DNA of 6,745 bases from Candidatus Solincola tengchongensis (GTDB lineage Bacteria > Actinomycetota > Geothermincolia > Geothermincolales > RBG-13-55-18): NCBI GenBank assembly GCA_015711895.1, contig JACVJH010000298.1, forward strand, positions 1 through 6,745, given 5' to 3'. This document shows, one piece after another, positions 4,898 to 6,745 of the stretch. A program made the position numbers and the translations under genes. Below the pieces are notes generated by a model, which ran no database searches, was not told where the DNA came from, and saw only the letters and a list, made by a program, of their open reading frames with translations. Each line of letters starts with the position of its first letter. Positions within the stretch are counted from its first letter, which is position 1.

Positions 4898-5401
4898 TTA
4901 TCGCTCCTCGGGACCACGGCGGGCCCAGGTCCCCAGGAAGGGATTGGCCTGGCGGGGGAGCATGAGCTCCCCGCGGGGAACGGGCACGATGTCGTTACGG
5001 AAGCTCTCCCGCACCATGCGCACCCGCTCCTCCATCTCCCTGCGGGCCTCCTCCAGCTCCTCCTCAAGGGCCCGGATACGCCCGCGCATTACCTCCAGGC
5101 TGCGCTGCAGGTCAAGGATCATCTTCACCCCTGCCAGGTTGATGCCCATATCCTGGGTGAGCTCCTGTATGAGCCGGCACTGCTCGATGTCCGCCTCGGA
5201 ATAGCGCCTGCGGTTGCGCACCCGCGCCGGGCTGAGCAGCCCCTTGCGCTCGTAGATGCGCAGGGTCTGCGGGTGCACGTCCGCCAGCCTCGCGGCCACG
5301 CTGATGACGTAGAGGGGCTCGTCGGACCTACCACGGGTCTTCCCGCCGGCCCTCTCCGCACCCGCCTCCGGGTTCCCGGTCTTCTTCCTTCTCTCCTTCA
5401 T
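4898..5401 (-). CDS. hspR: HspR heat-shock repressor (MerR family)
   Basis: HspR represses the dnaK operon and usually clpB by binding HAIR dyads; in Streptomyces DnaK acts as co-repressor, so free DnaK shuts the genes off. The 167-residue protein has a charged, variable N-terminal tail (1-29), then a MerR winged helix (about 31-97) beginning YVISVAARLADVHPQTLRIY, the hallmark of HspR, with a wing RNRRRYSEADIEQC (62-75) and a GINLAGVKMIL segment (86-96). A dimerising coiled coil (about 98-135) follows, and a tail with IVPVPRG (138-144). No metal- or drug-sensing C-terminal domain is present. No other in-frame start lies between the ATG and the HTH, so 5401 is used although its GAGGTG ribosome site is only 2 nt away. 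It lies 10 bp after dnaJ, so the two are almost surely one operon. Downstream come a hairpin and the repeat array before clpB. Confidence 0.95.
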   Translation of the reverse strand: MKERRKKTGNPEAGAERAGGKTRGRSDEPLYVISVAARLADVHPQTLRIYERKGLLSPARVRNRRRYSEADIEQCRLIQELTQDMGINLAGVKMILDLQRSLEVMRGRIRALEEELEEARREMEERVRMVRESFRNDIVPVPRGELMLPRQANPFLGTWARRGPEER

Positions 5402-5411
5402 GCCACCTCAC

Positions 5412-6542
5412 CTACGCTTCCAGGAAGGCGCGGGGGTTCTCCTTCTCCAGCTCCTTGAGTTTCTGGATGAGCTCCTTCTCCTTGGAGCTGAGCTTCTGGG
5501 GCACCACCACGTGGGCGGTGACGATCATGTCCCCGTGCCCCTTCCCCTTGGGACGGGGCGCGCCCTTCCCCCGTAGCCGGAACTTCTTCCCGTCCGAGGT
5601 CCCGGCCGGTATCTTCAGCTTGACCCTCCCGTTGATGGTGGGGACTTCCACCGTGGTCCCCAACGCCGCCTCGGCGAAGGTCAGGGGAAGGTCCAGGAGG
5701 ATGTCCGCGTCCTTCCTCTTGAAGTACTTGTGCGGCCTGACGTGCACGTTGACGTACAGGTCCCCGGGCGGGCCGCCCAGGGGTCCCGCCTCCCCCTTTC
5801 CCGGAAAACGGACCTTGCCGCCGTCGTTTATGCCCGCCGGGATCTTCACCTTGATGCTGCGCGTGGACTCCACCGCGCCCGTGCCCCGGCAAGTGGGGCA
5901 GGGGTTCTCGATGACCGTCCCCCGCCCGCCGCAGTTCGGGCAGGGGCGGGAAAAGGCGAAGAACCCCTGGTTCTGGGAGACCGTCCCCCGCCCGCCGCAG
6001 GTGGGGCAGGTCTTGGGCAGGGTCCCCAGTTTGGCGCCGCTCCCCCGGCAGGTGGGGCAGGCGCTCCTGCCGCTCAACGTCAACGGCACGGTCACGCCGT
6101 GTATGGCGTCCTCGAAGGAGATGGTCACGTCGGCGGTGATGTCCCTTCCCTTCCTGGTCTCCCGCCTCCTGCCCGCGCCCATCCCGGTGAAGAGGTTGAA
6201 GAGGTCGCCGAGGTCGCCCAGGTCCTCCAGGTTCCCAGTATAGGTGTAGGTGCGGGCGCCCGGCCGCGACCCGAAGGTCCCGAAGTCGAAGCCGAACCCC
6301 GGCCCCGGGCCTCCCGCCCCCATGAACATGGCGCCGGAATCGTACTGGTGGCGCTTCTCCGGGTTGGAGAGGACCTCGTAGGCCTCGTTTATCTCCTTGA
6401 ACTTCTCCTCGGCGTCCTTGTTCCCCGGGTTGGCGTCGGGATGGTACTTCCGGGCCAGGCGGCGGTAAGCGTCCTTTATCTCCTTCTCGGACGCGTTCTT
6501 GCTTACTCCCAGAATCTGGTAATAATCCTTGTAGCCGTCCAC
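5412..6542 (-). CDS. dnaJ: DnaJ (Hsp40) co-chaperone, type I
   Basis: DnaJ binds unfolded clients, stimulates the DnaK ATPase and hands clients to DnaK and then to ClpB in the cytoplasm. The 376 residues have the full type I layout: J domain (about 5-70) with HPD at 34-36; a Gly/Phe-rich linker (about 70-122) ending in a DLGDLFNLF segment like the regulatory DIF motif; four CxxCxGxG zinc motifs starting at 162, 179, 201 and 215, giving two zinc sites; and C-terminal substrate-binding domains (about 225-345). All key residues are intact. The start is GTG (minus strand, 6542-6540), preceded by GAGGT with a 3-nt gap; the J domain begins almost at once, so no later start fits. hspR follows after 10 bp. 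In actinobacteria dnaK and grpE normally precede dnaJ; here the window ends before they would be seen. Confidence 0.97.
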   Translation of the reverse strand: MDGYKDYYQILGVSKNASEKEIKDAYRRLARKYHPDANPGNKDAEEKFKEINEAYEVLSNPEKRHQYDSGAMFMGAGGPGPGFGFDFGTFGSRPGARTYTYTGNLEDLGDLGDLFNLFTGMGAGRRRETRKGRDITADVTISFEDAIHGVTVPLTLSGRSACPTCRGSGAKLGTLPKTCPTCGGRGTVSQNQGFFAFSRPCPNCGGRGTVIENPCPTCRGTGAVESTRSIKVKIPAGINDGGKVRFPGKGEAGPLGGPPGDLYVNVHVRPHKYFKRKDADILLDLPLTFAEAALGTTVEVPTINGRVKLKIPAGTSDGKKFRLRGKGAPRPKGKGHGDMIVTAHVVVPQKLSSKEKELIQKLKELEKENPRAFLEA

Positions 6543-6647
6543 CTTACCTCGCCTCTGCCTCAGGGGCCGCTTCGTCCAAAGGGTTACGGTCCTCCCCTCT
6601 TTAAGGGGGTTTCCGCCCTCAAACGGGCTCTCCCGCCCTTAACCCTT

Positions 6648-6675
6648 CCCGCACGGACCCTCCCGCGCGGTCCCT
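6648..6675. repeat. 14-bp tandem duplication upstream of dnaJ
   Basis: CCCGCACGGACCCT and CCCGCGCGGTCCCT are adjacent and differ at two positions. The second copy contains a short palindrome (ACCGCGCGGT on the minus strand). Its function is unknown; short GC-rich tandem repeats of this kind may be fortuitous. Confidence 0.4.
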
Positions 6676-6685
6676 TCCTTCGCGA

Positions 6686-6722
6686 ACCGGATGGGCGTTT
6701 CCTCATCCCGCCCCCGTCCGGT
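6686..6722 (-). other. Two-part hairpin upstream of dnaJ
   Basis: A 6-bp outer stem and a 5-bp inner stem, separated by a 1/3-nt internal loop, close an 11-nt loop. A competing pairing of GGATG (6689-6693) with CATCC (6704-6708) is also possible. No T-run follows on the minus strand, so it is not an intrinsic terminator. It may be a leader or intercistronic structure. Confidence 0.3.
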
Positions 6723-6745
6723 CGAAGGGCCGACAGGCGACCCCC

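Larger units (their letters stand above)
6543..6745. other. Region upstream of dnaJ, no recognisable gene
   Basis: GrpE would be expected just before dnaJ, but none of the minus-strand frames shows a GrpE-like C-terminus. They are Gly/Arg-rich and end at stops between about 6585 and 6710. Seen here: the tandem pair CCCGCACGGACCCT / CCCGCGCGGTCCCT (6648-6661, 6662-6675), and a two-part hairpin, ACCGGA (6686-6691) with TCCGGT (6717-6722) enclosing GGGCG (6693-6697) with CGCCC (6709-6713). No HAIR and no T-run terminator are visible. It could be an intergenic gap in the dnaK operon, or dnaJ-hspR may be a second, separate locus. Confidence 0.5.

Noticed and set aside
4955..4972. GGGGAGC-ATGA-GCTCCCC palindrome
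   Set aside because: It lies inside the hspR coding region and encodes part of the C-terminal tail; nothing besides the symmetry suggests a function.

Overview
The window is GC-rich bacterial DNA carrying a chaperone/disaggregase block on the minus strand (dnaJ, then hspR, then clpB) that converges with one unrelated plus-strand gene. The HspR-type MerR repressor placed directly after dnaJ is the arrangement of the actinobacterial dnaK-grpE-dnaJ-hspR operon. Together with the base composition and a GTG start for dnaJ, this suggests a member of the Actinomycetota, perhaps a deep-branching uncultured lineage. That assignment is inference: HspR also occurs in other phyla and no marker gene is present.

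Layout. 1-374: no convincing gene; a less GC-rich leader with dyad symmetries near its left end. 375-1448 (+): a 357-residue protein of unknown function made of two related halves, each with a CxxC motif and possibly V4R-like. 1449-1855: convergent intergenic region with hairpins and one strong rho-independent terminator (+). 1856-4471 (-): clpB, full length. 4472-4897: a 426-bp gene-free gap between hspR and clpB, dominated by a 134-bp tandem repeat (two near-identical copies plus a partial, diverged third). 4898-5401 (-): hspR. 5412-6542 (-): dnaJ. 6543-6745: upstream of dnaJ, nothing recognisable, with hairpins and a short tandem repeat.

How the parts fit. DnaJ delivers clients to DnaK, which lies outside the window; DnaK/DnaJ and ClpB together dissolve aggregates; HspR is the expected repressor of these genes, with DnaK as co-repressor in Streptomyces. 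dnaJ and hspR are 10 bp apart and almost certainly co-transcribed. A hairpin right after hspR and the long gap argue that clpB has its own control region.

The most unusual item is that clpB control region. Instead of a recognisable HspR box (HAIR) it holds the repeat array. Each full unit has, in the clpB direction, a GC-rich hairpin, a GGAAT-N16-GTT motif resembling stress ECF-sigma promoters with an inverted repeat in its spacer, a TATATA stretch, a second GC-rich hairpin, and a stem capped by a GCGA (GNRA) tetraloop. Two of the three differences between the two full copies fall in the 3-nt centre of the inverted repeat. It may be a multi-promoter array, a structured heat-shock leader RNA, or both.
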